Assembly (NCBI GenBank): GCA_963774415.1
Contig: CAVZEU010000005.1
Span: forward strand, 124,001 to 188,000
DNA from: SZUA-36 sp963774415
GTDB taxonomy: Bacteria > Pseudomonadota > Gammaproteobacteria > Xanthomonadales > SZUA-36
DNA: 64,000 nucleotides
Direction of reading: 5' to 3'
The notes beneath the pieces were generated by a model that saw only the letters and a list, made by a program, of their open reading frames with translations, searched no databases and was not told where the DNA came from. Position numbers and translations under genes: made by a program. Below are positions 50,994-61,730 of the stretch, one piece after another. Position 1 is the stretch's first letter. Each line of letters begins with the position of its first letter.

Positions 50994-51199
50994 CTAGCTT
51001 GCGTGCGGTAACGTCATTGGCTCGACTACATTAACCCAATTACCCGGTGTAAACCACCGGCGAACGCGGCGAATCCCCGTTTTCCCGCTGGGCCCGAAAA
51101 GCGGGACGTGGACAGGATCGGGCTAAAGTGCCAGAGTAATACCCGGGCAATGTACGCCAGGCCCGTATTATTCAGATGATTGCAAGGAGAATGCCCGCC

Positions 51200-51943
51200 A
51201 TGATCAATCCCGTCGCGTCCAGGTCCGTCATCCTGCAAGCTGCCGCCGCTGTCTTGCTGAGCCTGGCTCCCCCGCTCTGGGCGGCGGAGTCCGTGCCGGC
51301 GCCACACATCCTGGTCAGCGGCCAGGGCAGCGTCAGCGTCGCACCTGACATGGCGCTGCTGTCATTGTCCGTCACGCGCGAGGCGGCTACGGCCCGCGAA
51401 GCCCTGGATGCCAGTTCCGCCGCCATGGAGAGCGTGATCGAAGCCATGAAAACACAAGGCATCGGGGCGCGCGATCTGCAGACCTCGGACTTTTCGATCC
51501 AGCCCCGTTACCTGCAGCCGCCGCCGGCACCGTCCGGCCAGCGCGAACCGCCCCGGATCGTGGGCTACACCGTGCGCAACAGCCTCAGTGTGCGCGTTCG
51601 CGATCTCAGCGTTCTGGGCGTTATCCTCGACAAGTCCGTTACGCTGGGCGTCAACCAGGGCGGTAGTGTCACGTTTACCAATTCCGATCCTTCCAAGGTG
51701 CTGGAAGAGGCGCGGGCCATGGCGGTCAAGCAGGCGCTCGCCAAGGCCCAAACCCTGGCCGCGGCGGCGGGCGTGAAGACCGGCAAGATCCTGGAAATCT
51801 CGGAGCAGTCATTCAACCCGCGGCCGCAGCCCATGGGCAGGATGGAATTTGCCGCTGCCGTTCCGGCCGACCGCGTGCCGGTTGAGTCCGGCGAGGACAC
51901 CTACCACGTGACGGTCAACCTCAGGGTGGCCATTGAACAGTGA
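51200..51943 (+). CDS. SIMPL-domain (DUF541) periplasmic protein
   Basis: 247 residues from the ATG at 51200; ATGs at 51191 and 51176 are possible. The signal peptide ends LWAAE. The SIMPL domain is clear: ILVSGQGSVSVAPDMALLSLSVTREAATAREALDASSAAMESVIEAMKTQGI, LQTSDFSIQPRY, GYTVRNSLSVRVRDLSVLGVILDKSVTLGVNQGGSVTF, and EEARAMAVKQALAKAQTLAAAAGVKTGKILEISEQ. Related proteins (e.g. YggE, Omp28-like) are linked to oxidative and envelope stress; the activity is unknown. Confidence 0.9.
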   Translation: MINPVASRSVILQAAAAVLLSLAPPLWAAESVPAPHILVSGQGSVSVAPDMALLSLSVTREAATAREALDASSAAMESVIEAMKTQGIGARDLQTSDFSIQPRYLQPPPAPSGQREPPRIVGYTVRNSLSVRVRDLSVLGVILDKSVTLGVNQGGSVTFTNSDPSKVLEEARAMAVKQALAKAQTLAAAAGVKTGKILEISEQSFNPRPQPMGRMEFAAAVPADRVPVESGEDTYHVTVNLRVAIEQ

Positions 51944-52083
51944 ACCCACCAGGGCCCCGCCGGCCCCGCGATCACGGCCAATTTTGACCGGGACATTGCG
52001 CTCAAGCTGCTTTTCGGTTGGACTCCGATGCGTTTGCCGGTTACGCTGGCCGCCCCGCTGAACCGACATGAGGAACCGTCTGC

Positions 52084-53640
52084 GTGAGCCTTAAAGCAGT
52101 CTGCGCTTTCAGCCTGATGGCGATCGGCCTGCTGTTGGCCCCGGCCACCTTGCCCGCCCAAGACAAACCGGACGCCGGCACAGCCGCCAAGGAAGAACAG
52201 CCAATACCGCAGCCCACGGTTTTCGTGTCGCACCACAGCGGGGTGTTCAACGGCAGGAAACTGCAGTACACCGTTACCGCCGGTGAGACCTATCTGCACG
52301 GCGAGGACGGCAAGCCCAGCGCGGCCATGTTCACTTTCGCCTATACCAGTGATGAGACCGGCAGGGCCGGCGAACGGCCCGTGACCTTCGTCTGGAACGG
52401 CGGGCCCGGCTCGGCCTCCCTGTGGTTGCACATGGGCGCGTTCGGGCCGAAGCGGGTTTCGGTGCCCGACGACGCCAGCTACCCCGGTTCGCCGCCTTAC
52501 CCGGTCGTCGATGCCCCCGAAACCATACTGGACGTCACCGACCTGGTGTTCGTCGACCCCGTCGGAACCGGCTTCTCGAAGGCCCTGGGGAGCCACGAGG
52601 AGAAGGAGTTCTGGGGGCTGACCGCTGACGCAAAATCCATCGCCGAGTTCATTCGCGACTGGGTCACCGCCAACGGCCGCTGGAATTCGCCGAAGTTCCT
52701 GTTGGGAGAAAGTTTTGGCACGACGCGTGCGGCCGCGGTCGCCGACATCCTCGAAGACAAGATGATGATGAACCTCAGCGGCCTGACACTGATTTCCCAG
52801 GCGCTGGACTACACCGGCTCGACGCCGATGGAGCGCGGCAACGTCATTGCCTATGTGACCTACGTGCCGACGATGGCCGCCGTGGCGCTTTACCACGGCA
52901 AGATCAACCCGCCGCCGCCTGACCGGCGGGCGTTCCTGGACCAGGCGCGGGCGTTCGCCACGGACGAACTGATGCCGGCCCTGTTCAAGGGTAACCGGCT
53001 TGATGCCGCAACCCGCGCTCACATCCGCGACCGCCTGGCCTACTTCACGGGCCTGAGCGCGGGCTACATCGAACGCGCCGACCTGCGTATCAACGGGTTC
53101 CGTTTCGCCAAGGAGTTGCTGCGTGACAAGGGCCTGGCGCTCGGCCTGCTCGACGCCCGCTATACGCGCGACGACATCGACGACCTCGAGGCCGGGCCCG
53201 AAAGCGACGCCGCCAGCGATGCGATATCACCCGCTTTCAACGCTGCCGTCATGGAATACATGCGGCACGACCTGAACATCGATTGGGACCGTACCTACGC
53301 CACATCCGGTGCGGAGATCAACAAAGCCTGGCGCTGGCGCCCGGTGCCGGACGACGAGGCCTGGGAGCCCAGGTATGTCGACACCGCGCCGGATCTGTCC
53401 GCCGCGCTGCGCCGAAACCCGTCACTGCGAGTCTTGCTGGCCGCGGGTTACTACGACCTGGTCACGCCGTTCTTCGATGCCGAGTACACGTTGAATCGAC
53501 ACGACATCAAACCCGGCCGCGTGGACTACCACTACTACGAGGGCGGCCACATGATGTACGTCAACGACAGTTCCCGGCAGGCATTGCTCAGGGACGTCAG
53601 GGCTTTTGTCGAAGCGCAGACGAAAAAGCGGGCGCAGTAG
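52084..53640 (+). CDS. S10 family serine carboxypeptidase, secreted
   Basis: 518 residues from a GTG start, with a signal peptide (about 1-26, ending LPAQ). The alpha/beta-hydrolase core has VTFVWNGGPGSASLWLHMGAFGP (oxyanion region), the nucleophile Ser in LLGESFGTTRAA, the Asp in GYYDLVTPF and the His in EGGHMMY. It removes C-terminal residues from peptides at acidic to neutral pH outside the cytoplasm. It fits the peptide transporters elsewhere in the window. Confidence 0.92.
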   Translation: MSLKAVCAFSLMAIGLLLAPATLPAQDKPDAGTAAKEEQPIPQPTVFVSHHSGVFNGRKLQYTVTAGETYLHGEDGKPSAAMFTFAYTSDETGRAGERPVTFVWNGGPGSASLWLHMGAFGPKRVSVPDDASYPGSPPYPVVDAPETILDVTDLVFVDPVGTGFSKALGSHEEKEFWGLTADAKSIAEFIRDWVTANGRWNSPKFLLGESFGTTRAAAVADILEDKMMMNLSGLTLISQALDYTGSTPMERGNVIAYVTYVPTMAAVALYHGKINPPPPDRRAFLDQARAFATDELMPALFKGNRLDAATRAHIRDRLAYFTGLSAGYIERADLRINGFRFAKELLRDKGLALGLLDARYTRDDIDDLEAGPESDAASDAISPAFNAAVMEYMRHDLNIDWDRTYATSGAEINKAWRWRPVPDDEAWEPRYVDTAPDLSAALRRNPSLRVLLAAGYYDLVTPFFDAEYTLNRHDIKPGRVDYHYYEGGHMMYVNDSSRQALLRDVRAFVEAQTKKRAQ

Positions 53641-53658
53641 CGGGCGGCGGCCGGCATC

Positions 53659-56600
53659 TCAGCCCGATGCGGTATCTTCCGTACGCTTGCCTTTCCAGAT
53701 TCGGCGAACCACGACGAAGAACACCGGCACAAACAGGACGCCGAGCGCGGTGGCGCCGAACATGCCGCCCATGACGCCGGTGCCGATGGCGTGGCGGCTG
53801 TTGGCGCCCGCGCCGGTGGAAATCGCGAGCGGCAGCACGCCCAGCATGAAGGCGATCGAGGTCATCAGGATGGGCCGCAAACGCAGGCGGCAGGCCTCAA
53901 GCGTCGCCTCGAGCAGGTCTTTTCCGTCCTGGCGCATGGTGTTGGCGAAGCTGATGATCAGGATGGCGTTTTTGGCAGAAAGGCCGATGACCGCGATCAT
54001 GCCGACCTTGAAATAAACGTCATTTTCAAGGCCCCGAAGCCAGGTAAAGGAGACGGCGCCGAGGATACCGAGCGGCACCACCAGCATGACCGCGACCGGC
54101 ACCGACCAGCTCTCGTATAATGCGGCAAGCACCAGGAACACGACCAGCAGCGAGATGCGCGAACAGGATCGGCGCCTGCTCACCGGAGAGGATCTCCTGG
54201 TAGGACTTGCCCGACCACTCGTAGCCGATGCCCTTGGGCAGGTCGTTCTTGACGATATTCTCCATTGCAGCCATGGCCTCGCCCGAGCTATGCCCCGGCG
54301 CGGCGCTGCCGTTGATCTCGATCGACGCGAAGCCGTTGTAGTGGGCGATGGCCGGCGGAGCGATAGCCCAGCTCGAAGTGACCACGCTGCTTAGCGGCAC
54401 CATGTTCTCGATTTTGCCCGTATTGTCAGGGATATAGTAGCGATTCATGTCCTCCGGCCGACTGCGGTAGGGGGCATCGGCCTGTAACATGACCTTGAGC
54501 ACGCGACCCTCGTAATTGAAGTCATTGGCATAGACGGGCGCGAGCATCAGGCGAATGGCGGTATAGATATCGTTCAGCGACAGCCCCATCGATTTTGCCT
54601 TCACCCGGTCGACCGTGAGGTGCAACTGGGGCGCCTCTTCGAGTTCGTTGGGGCGCACGCCGTAAAGGAGCGGATCCTTGGCTGCGGCACCGAGCAGCTG
54701 ATTGCGCGCTTGCAACAGTTTGTCATAACCCAGGCCGCCGCGATCCTCCAGGCGGAAGTCGAACCCGCCAAAGCGCCCAAGGCCGCGCACGGTCGGCATA
54801 GTTGACGAGAAAAATCTGGGCATCCTTGATCGCCGCCAGCGCCCCGTTGGCCCAGCGAATGAAGGCTTCGGCCGTTTCATCCGATCCCTTGCGCTTCGTC
54901 CCAGTCTTTCAGTCGAATAAAGCCCATACCGACATTTTCCCCCTGGCCGAGAAGACTGAAGCCGGCCACGTCCAGCACGCTGTCGACGATCGGATTCTTG
55001 TCCAGGATGGACTCCATTTCGCGCAGGACCTTACCGGTACGCTCCATATTGGCGCCCGGCGGCAACTGCACCATCGGCCATCGCGTAGCCCTGGTCCTCA
55101 TCCGGCAGGAAGCTCGAGGGCAGGCGGCTGAATAACAGCGCGACAAGGCCGACCAGGAGGACGAAGGCGATCATCCAGCGCGGTATGTGGCGTATGGCCT
55201 GCGCCACCCGCCGCAGATAGGCGCCGCTGACACGCTGGTAGAAACGGTTGAAGGCGCCCAGGAACCCGCCCGGCGGTTCGTGCACGGGCTTGAGCAGGCT
55301 CGCACACAGGGCCGGCGTAAAGCTCAGCGCCATCAGGGCCGAGATGCCCATGGAGATGGCAATGGTGAGCGAAAACTGCCGGTAAATGGCGCCGACGCTG
55401 CCCCCGACCAGCGCCATCGGAATAAACACGGCAGCCAGCACCGAGGTCATGGCGATCACCGCACCGGTTATCTGATCCATCGCCTTGCGCGTGGCCTCTT
55501 TCGGCGGCAGTCCTTCCTCGGTCATGATGCGCTCGACGTTCTCCACCACGACGATGGCGTCATCGACCACGAGGCCGATGGCCAGCACCAGTGCAAACAG
55601 ACTCAGCACGTTGACGGAAAAGCCCACCAGGTACATACCGGCGAAGGCGCTGGTCAGGGCGACCGGAACCACCAGGGTCGGTATCAGCGTCGCCCGCAGG
55701 TTCTGCAGGAACAGCAGGATGACCAGGAATACCAGCACCACGGCTTCGATCAGCGTGAACACCACCTCGCGGATCGATATCCTGACGAACTTGGTGCTGT
55801 CGAACGGCGAAAACCAGCCCACACCCGATGGAAAATACGGCGATAGCTCGTCCATCTTGGCCCGCACCCGCTTGGCGACATCCAGCGCGTTGGCGTCGGG
55901 CGCGAGTTGAACGGCCATACCGGCGATCGGCACACCGTCGGCATGCACGTTGTGGCCATAGGTTTCGGCGCCCAGTTTGATGCGGGCCACGTCACCCAGC
56001 CGTACCACGCTGCCGTCGGGACGGGCGTTGAGGATGATCGCGGCGAACTGATCCGGTTTGACGAAACGGGTCGCAGCGGTGACGGTCGCGGTAATTGCCT
56101 GGCTCTCCGGGCGCCGGTTCGGCGCCGATGTTGCCGGCGGAGACCTGCACGTTCTGCTCGCGCACCGCCGCCAGCACCTCTTCCGCGCCCAGGCCGTAGG
56201 CGTGCAGCTTGTCCGGGTCGAGCCAGATGCGCATGGCGTAGGACGAGCCGAACATCCTGGCGTTGCCGACGCCGGGCAGCCGCTGGATAGGATCCATCAC
56301 CTGCGAAGCGAGCACATTGTTCAGATCGTACGCATCTAGAGCCGGAATTCTTCGACCGCAGTGCCACTATCATCAGGAAATCGTTGTTCGCCTTGGCGAC
56401 GGTGAAGCCGTTGCGCACCACTTCTTCCGGCAGGCGTGATTCGGCGACGCTGAGGCGGTTTTGCACCTGCACGGCGGCAATGTCCGGATCGGTGCCGGCG
56501 ATGAAGGTCAGGGTGATGCTCACACTGCCGTTGGAGCGTGATTCGGACTGGAAATAGAGCAGGTTGTCGATACTGGTCAATTGCTGTTCGATCACCGAGG

Positions 56601-56784
56601 TCACGGTCTTTTCCAGCACCTGTGCGTTGGCGCCGGGATAGCTGGCGCTGATGCTCACCTGCGGCGGGGCGATCGACGGATAGGCGGAAACCGGCAAGCG
56701 GAAAATTGCAACGCACCCGCCCAGCGTGATCAGGATGGCCACAACCCATGCAAAGACGGGGCGATCGATAAAAAATCTCGGCAT
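53659..56784 (-). pseudogene. RND efflux pump permease (AcrB-like) with six +1 frameshifts
   Basis: The start MPRFFIDRPVFAWVVAILITLGG and the end (ALGVLFVPVFFVVVRRIWKGKR) frame a full-length HAE1 pump of about 1039 residues if six single bases are removed. Frame changes lie near 56340, 56109, 55077, 54895, 54800 and 54158. Each one is a +1 (one extra base), and the protein after each shift continues without any lost residue (for example DEDQGYAM then MVQLPPGANMERTGKV; KDWDEAQG then SDETAEAFIRWAN). TM blocks such as NVLSLFALVLAIGLVVDDAIVVVENVERIM are intact. Either a recent pseudogene or local sequence errors. The partner fusion gene upstream is intact. Confidence 0.85.
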
Positions 56785-56790
56785 AATCGG

Positions 56791-57969
56791 CTAATCGGTG
56801 TCGGCAGAAGATGACCCGGCCGGGGCCTTGTCGGCGCTCTCGGCGTTCGCGGCCACGGCCCGGGCCATTTGGCCGGGACGGACCTTTTGCACGCCCTCCG
56901 AGATGACCTGGTCACCATCCTTGAGCGTCCCCGTGACGATCCAGTCCGAGCGCGTCATTCCCGCGGTCTCGACGCGGCATTGCTCCACTTTGCCATCGCC
57001 GCCGACAACCAGTACATAAGCGCCATTCGCATCGCGCTGCACGGTTGGCTGCGGCAGCAGGAAAGCGTGGTCGACATACCCGGTTTTCAAGCGCAGGGTG
57101 ACGTACATGCCGGGCAACAGCCGGTATTCAGGATTGGGCACAACCGCGCGCAAAGACACGCTGCCGGTGCCCGAGTCCACGGCCAGGTCGGAAAAATCCA
57201 GGGTCCCGCGCGCGGAGTAGGCCGTACCGTCCGGCAACAGGACCTCGACAGCCGGTTCGGCGCCCGCGTTCCCGGACGCCTGCGCACGGGTATTCCGCGG
57301 CAGGCCCTGCAGTTCACCCACCGGCAGACTGAAGTTGGCATAAATCGGATCGATCTGCTCGACCGTGGTCAACGGTGTCGCCTCGCCCTGGCCAACCAGG
57401 GCGCCTTCGGTCACCAGCGCCCGGCCGGCGCGCCCGGAAATCGGGGCCTTCACCGTGGCGTATTCCAAATCCAGGCGGGCCTTGTCCACGTTGGCCTGGG
57501 CCTCCTCGACCGCAGCCGCGGTGCTGCGCTTGTTGGCGATGGCGGTGTCGCGGTCCTGGGTCGCGAGCAGCCCCTTGGCCGCCAGGTCCTGGTAACGCCT
57601 GGCAATGCGGGCGGCATTGGCCGCATCGGCCCTGGCCTTGGCCAGCAGCGCCTGCTTGGCCTGGAGGTCGGCCTTGAACGGCGCCGGATCGATCTGGAAC
57701 AGGACATCCCCTTCCTTGACGTCGGTGCCTTCGGTATAGACCCGCTTCAGAACGATGCCGGCCACGCGCGCGCGCACCTGTGCAATGCGGGTCGATGCAA
57801 GCAGTCCGACCGCTTCGCGCGTCAGCGGAACCGATTCGGCGTGCGCGGTCACGACCGCCACTTGGGGCGGCCCATTTTGTGGCTGCCCCGGCGCGGATTC
57901 CCGCTCGCACGCGGCTAGCGGCAAGGCAAGGATTCCGGCGATCAAGATACGCAAGAAATCTGCTTTCAT
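56791..57969 (-). CDS. RND efflux membrane fusion lipoprotein (AcrA/MexA-like)
   Basis: 392 residues from the ATG at 57969, chosen because it starts the signal MKADFLRILIAGILALPLAAC with lipobox LAAC; an ATG at 57990 is the alternative. The lipoyl half-motifs (IAQVRARVAGIVLKRVYTEGTDVKEGDVLFQIDPAPF and YATVKAPISGRAGRALVTEGALVGQG) flank a coiled-coil hairpin (about 105-165). The beta-barrel with SLRAVVPNPEYRLLPGMYVTLRL follows. It links the pump to an outer membrane channel; no channel gene is in the window. It is six bp upstream of the broken pump gene. Confidence 0.93.
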   Translation of the reverse strand: MKADFLRILIAGILALPLAACERESAPGQPQNGPPQVAVVTAHAESVPLTREAVGLLASTRIAQVRARVAGIVLKRVYTEGTDVKEGDVLFQIDPAPFKADLQAKQALLAKARADAANAARIARRYQDLAAKGLLATQDRDTAIANKRSTAAAVEEAQANVDKARLDLEYATVKAPISGRAGRALVTEGALVGQGEATPLTTVEQIDPIYANFSLPVGELQGLPRNTRAQASGNAGAEPAVEVLLPDGTAYSARGTLDFSDLAVDSGTGSVSLRAVVPNPEYRLLPGMYVTLRLKTGYVDHAFLLPQPTVQRDANGAYVLVVGGDGKVEQCRVETAGMTRSDWIVTGTLKDGDQVISEGVQKVRPGQMARAVAANAESADKAPAGSSSADTD

Positions 57970-58263
57970 ATCGGCTCTTTTCATGTGCACGTCCAGCCGT
58001 CTGGTTTCCCGGCCGGAAAAGCGTCATATGATATCGCTTATGCCGCCGGCAGACGAGTAAAACCTTTACCCACACCGGTATCAAAGCCGCCGGTGAGCGT
58101 TCAAGCGCCGGTTATACGGGACAAGCGGTTGGCCGCGCCCTGGCCAGTTCAGCCCTGTTAGTCCAGCCCCCACGCGGTCGGAAACAGCGAATCTGCGTGA
58201 GCACGAACAGCAGCCAGGTCTCGCCGCTCATTGGCTCGGCTGAGGCTGCGCTGGGTTTAACGG

Positions 58264-59517
58264 TCAGCCGCGCACTCGCTCCAGCGCCCGGAAATCGGCC
58301 CCGGTCGGATTTTGATAGACGCGCAAATCGAATTCCGGGATCACGGCCAGGATATGATCGAAAATGTCCGCCTGGATCGCCTCGTAATTCGCCCAGACCG
58401 TATCCTTGCTGAATACGTATATTTCGATCGGCAGGCCGTGCTCGGTCGGCGGCAGTTGCCTGATCAGGAAGGTCATGTCCCTGTTGATCGCGGGATGGTG
58501 CTCCAGGTATGCGCGCACGTAAGCGCGGAAGGTGCCGATGTTGGTCATGCGCCGCCCGTTGACCAGGCTGGTGTTGTCCACGTTCATGGACTGGTTGTAA
58601 GCCTGCAGTTCCTGTTTCTTTTTTTCGATATAGGCGGCGATGTACTGGATTTTCGCGTACCGCTCGAGCATGTCCTCGTCGCAGAACCTGATGCTGTTCA
58701 TGTCGATGCTGACCGCGCGCTTGATCCGGCGGCCGCCGGACTCCGACATGCCGCGCCAGTTTTTGAACGATTCGCTGATCAGCGCATAGGTCGGGATGGT
58801 CGTGATCGTCTTGTCCCAGTTCTGCACCTTGACCGTCGTCAGCGCCACCTCCAGCACGTCCCCGTCGGCACCGTACCGGGGCATTTCGATCCAGTCGCCG
58901 ACCGCAACCATCTTGTTGGCGGCGAGTTGGATGCCGGCTACGAAACCCAGGATCGAATCCCGGAATATCAGCATCATCACGGCTGCAAAGGCCCCGATCC
59001 CGCTGAGCAGGTACACCGGCGTCTTGTCCAGCAGTATCGAAATGACCAGGATGCCGGTGACGAAATAAAGCACCAGTTTCACCACCTGGACAAAGCCCTT
59101 GACGGGTATCTCCCTGGCGGCGCGGAAGTTCTTGTAGATGGTTTCGAACGCGCTCAGCAGAGAATCCAGCACCAGCATCAGCGTCAGCAGCATGTAGATC
59201 TGAAGGGCGCCCCGAATCAGCGCAATCGTAAAGTCGAGACCATCGAGCGCAACGGGGATCGACACATAGAGCACCAGCGCCGGCGCCAGGTTCGCCAGCC
59301 GCCTCAGGGTCCGCCTGCCGAGGATGGCGTCGTCCCATTTGGACCTGGACCTGGAAATGATGAGCGTGACTGCAACCAGGATGTAACGCCTGGCGATGAA
59401 GCTGGCAGCGAAGGCCAGGCAAAGCACCGCCACGACGGCAACGGCATGGGCCGCGTACAGCGTCATGTCGCCGTTCACACCATGGCCCGACAACCAGTCT
59501 TGCAGCCATTCCAGCAT
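58264..59517 (-). CDS. MscS family mechanosensitive channel (YbdG-like)
   Basis: 417 residues from the ATG at 59517. About five N-terminal helices precede the pore helix and MscS beta domain: YLLSGIGAFAAVMMLIFRDSILGFVAGIQLAANKMVAVGDWIEMPRYGADGDVLEVALTTVKVQNWDKTITTIPTYALISESFKNWRGM. The long C-terminal soluble part has RRIKRAVSIDMNSIRFC and FLIRQLPPTEHGLPIEIYVFSKDTVWANYEAIQADIFDHILAVI, the YbdG/YnaI style. It releases solutes at hypo-osmotic shock. Confidence 0.92.
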   Translation of the reverse strand: MLEWLQDWLSGHGVNGDMTLYAAHAVAVVAVLCLAFAASFIARRYILVAVTLIISRSRSKWDDAILGRRTLRRLANLAPALVLYVSIPVALDGLDFTIALIRGALQIYMLLTLMLVLDSLLSAFETIYKNFRAAREIPVKGFVQVVKLVLYFVTGILVISILLDKTPVYLLSGIGAFAAVMMLIFRDSILGFVAGIQLAANKMVAVGDWIEMPRYGADGDVLEVALTTVKVQNWDKTITTIPTYALISESFKNWRGMSESGGRRIKRAVSIDMNSIRFCDEDMLERYAKIQYIAAYIEKKKQELQAYNQSMNVDNTSLVNGRRMTNIGTFRAYVRAYLEHHPAINRDMTFLIRQLPPTEHGLPIEIYVFSKDTVWANYEAIQADIFDHILAVIPEFDLRVYQNPTGADFRALERVRG

Positions 59518-59792
59518 AATGGTCCAGCCCTCCCAGGCATTCCCCAATCGTCTCGACAGAACTATATATGGGGCGGTTTGTGCTGCCGGCAACCCCGCGC
59601 CTGAAAGCGGGTTGCCGCGGCAGCCCGCGTCAACCACGGCATTTGCGGCAGCTTTTCATTATGGTAGGATCAAGCATCGCCACCGAATGGCAATTCCGGC
59701 TCTCGCGTATTGCGTGACCCGCCTCGAGGGGTGCCTGAGGCCTAACGAATCGCAGCCGCCGGAAGTGTTAACAAGCACAAGGAGTGTGTTTC

Positions 59793-60458
59793 ATGAAAGC
59801 GAAGAAGCTTGGACGGTTGCTGGCCGTGGCGGCATGCTGCGTCAGTTCGGCGGCACTTGCCCAGCAGGAGCCGGTACCGGTGTCTTTCCAGTTCAATTTC
59901 TGCGGCCCCAACAACACGGCAACTGCCAGCGGTTTTATCACCTTCGACCAAAACCAGTTGAGTAGTCCGTTCGATAATACCAGTGATGCGGGGGCCTTCT
60001 ATGCATCAGCCGTGCTCGACCTGCAGGTCACCGTCGCCGGCGCCGGTTCCGGCAACGGCACTTTCGGGCGGGACGATTTCAGCGACATCGCGTGGGATTC
60101 CAACGGCGGAACCATGAACTTCAATACCGAATTGGTCGGACAAGCCACCGATGGGTGGCCCTGGGGCGCCGAAGGCAGTTCCGGCCAGGCAGGCGATTTC
60201 AACCTGTTCAGTTCCGGTAACACCGCCAGCGCTCCGGACGGCGTTTTCTATTTCGTGCTGGGCGCCAACCACGGCAGTGCCGATTACATGACACTGCGTT
60301 CCTTCAGGCCTGGCCCTGCGGCGATCCCGGAGCCGTACTGCCCGTCTGCTGCGAGCTCAAGCAGGGTCATACCCGCCCTGAACGGCTGGGGCGCGGCATT
60401 GCTGATCCTGGCGCTACTGGGACTGGGCGGCATCGTCTGCAGGCGCCGCATGGCCTGA
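59793..60458 (+). CDS. Secreted protein with IPTL-CTERM-like sorting tail
   Basis: 221 residues from the ATG at 59793, eight bases after AAGGAG. The signal peptide ends ALAQQ. The central part (about 30-185) is rich in Gly, Ser, Asn and Thr with predicted strands and no recognised domain (FNFCGPNNTATASGFITF; YFVLGANHGSADYMTL). The C-terminus is tripartite: VIPALNGWG, a hydrophobic helix (AALLILALLGLGGIV) and a basic end (CRRRMA). This is the IPTLxxWG (IPTL-CTERM) sorting pattern, with Ala and Asn variants. The protein should be anchored and processed at the cell surface. The sortase-like partner is not in the window. Confidence 0.8.
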   Translation: MKAKKLGRLLAVAACCVSSAALAQQEPVPVSFQFNFCGPNNTATASGFITFDQNQLSSPFDNTSDAGAFYASAVLDLQVTVAGAGSGNGTFGRDDFSDIAWDSNGGTMNFNTELVGQATDGWPWGAEGSSGQAGDFNLFSSGNTASAPDGVFYFVLGANHGSADYMTLRSFRPGPAAIPEPYCPSAASSSRVIPALNGWGAALLILALLGLGGIVCRRRMA

Positions 60459-60619
60459 TCCCGGCGGCCGCGCCGCGGCTCAAACCAGAAATCGAAGCAG
60501 CCGGCGTTGCCCGGCTGCCTTGAAATCACCGTCCGCGATAGCGAGTTGCTCCGGGCTCGGCAAGGATCAGTCTTGCCCCTGCGCCTCGCCTTGCGAATCC
60601 GGGGGCGCGGCCGCGATAC

Positions 60620-61597
60620 TCAGTGATCGGAATGGGTCGAGACCGAACCCGCCGCGTACAGCGGCTCGAAGCCGAACACCCAGGGCTTCGACGTGTCGAC
60701 GTGCACCTGCACCGCTTTCATGTCCGGCCAGCCGTAAACCTGCAGACGCAGCACGTTCGGGTGGCTGACACCCGGCTTTTCGAAGTCGAGTTTCGACACC
60801 GGCCGGTTGACGGTAAATTCGTGGGCATGCCCCTGCACGATCAGCACCATGCCGTCGAGCGCATCGGCGCCTTCGAGGATCGCTTTCAGCACCGGCTCCG
60901 ACGGGCCATTCTCGTACCGCAGTTTCTCGTCGAAGGGGTTGGTGTGGAAGGCGAAGACGACGGCCTGGTCACCGTTCGCGTGCGCGGTGGCGAAGGCGCG
61001 CCTGACCCACGAGATGTTGGCCTGCTCGCGGCGCACGAACTCCTTCCACAGTGACTCGACACGCAGTTCCTGGTTGTTGTGGGTGCCGGCCAGGTTCAGG
61101 GTCGCAAAGGTTACGCCGCCGTGGCGCCAGCGCGCGTTCTCGGCGAACTCGGGAAAACCGGGATCGGCGTCCGCCTGGCGTTTGATCGGCATCGTCGTCT
61201 TGCCCAGGCTGACCGGCTGCGACCAGAAAACCTCGCGCATGATGCCGAGGATCTCGAGCGGGTCGGCGCTGCCCCGGTTGGCCTTCCAGCAATCGGCCCA
61301 CTCGTTGTTGCCCGGCGTGTAGACGACCGGCTGCGCGTAAGTGTCGAAGAACGCGCGCTGGCTCTGCTGGAACGCGCGCCCACAGTCGCCGTAGCCCTTG
61401 GTGTCACCGACGTGGATCGAAAACGCCGGCCGGGCATCGTTGATCGTTGCGATCAGCTTCTCGTACAGCGGATTGTCATACGGCGGCGAGTACGTCGTGT
61501 CACCGAGGGCGACAAAGGTGAAAGGCTCCGCCGCATGGGCGGCTGCCGGGGCGATTACCGCCAGGCATAGTGAGACAATGAAACTTTTCATCGGCAT
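60620..61597 (-). CDS. Secreted metallophosphoesterase-like protein
   Basis: 325 residues from the ATG at 61597, eight bases after GGAG. The signal peptide ends AAAHAAE. Calcineurin-like metal-site motifs appear in variant form: LGDTTY, VGDTKGYGDCG, TPGNNEW (for GNHD/E), and QGHAHEF (for GHxH). Asp and His needed for a binuclear centre are mostly present, so it is probably active. It acts outside the cytoplasm. Substrate unknown; neighbours give no hint. Confidence 0.75.
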   Translation of the reverse strand: MPMKSFIVSLCLAVIAPAAAHAAEPFTFVALGDTTYSPPYDNPLYEKLIATINDARPAFSIHVGDTKGYGDCGRAFQQSQRAFFDTYAQPVVYTPGNNEWADCWKANRGSADPLEILGIMREVFWSQPVSLGKTTMPIKRQADADPGFPEFAENARWRHGGVTFATLNLAGTHNNQELRVESLWKEFVRREQANISWVRRAFATAHANGDQAVVFAFHTNPFDEKLRYENGPSEPVLKAILEGADALDGMVLIVQGHAHEFTVNRPVSKLDFEKPGVSHPNVLRLQVYGWPDMKAVQVHVDTSKPWVFGFEPLYAAGSVSTHSDH

Positions 61598-61730
61598 CTG
61601 ATGCGCTCCGTCCGGGTGGTCGTCGGATAGCGCGCATCTTACGTAAGTTGCCCGGATTGGGCAAAAAAATGGTCTGGGCCGCATTGTCCTATACTCAGCA
61701 TTGACGCTTGACTACAAGGAGAACGCCGCC

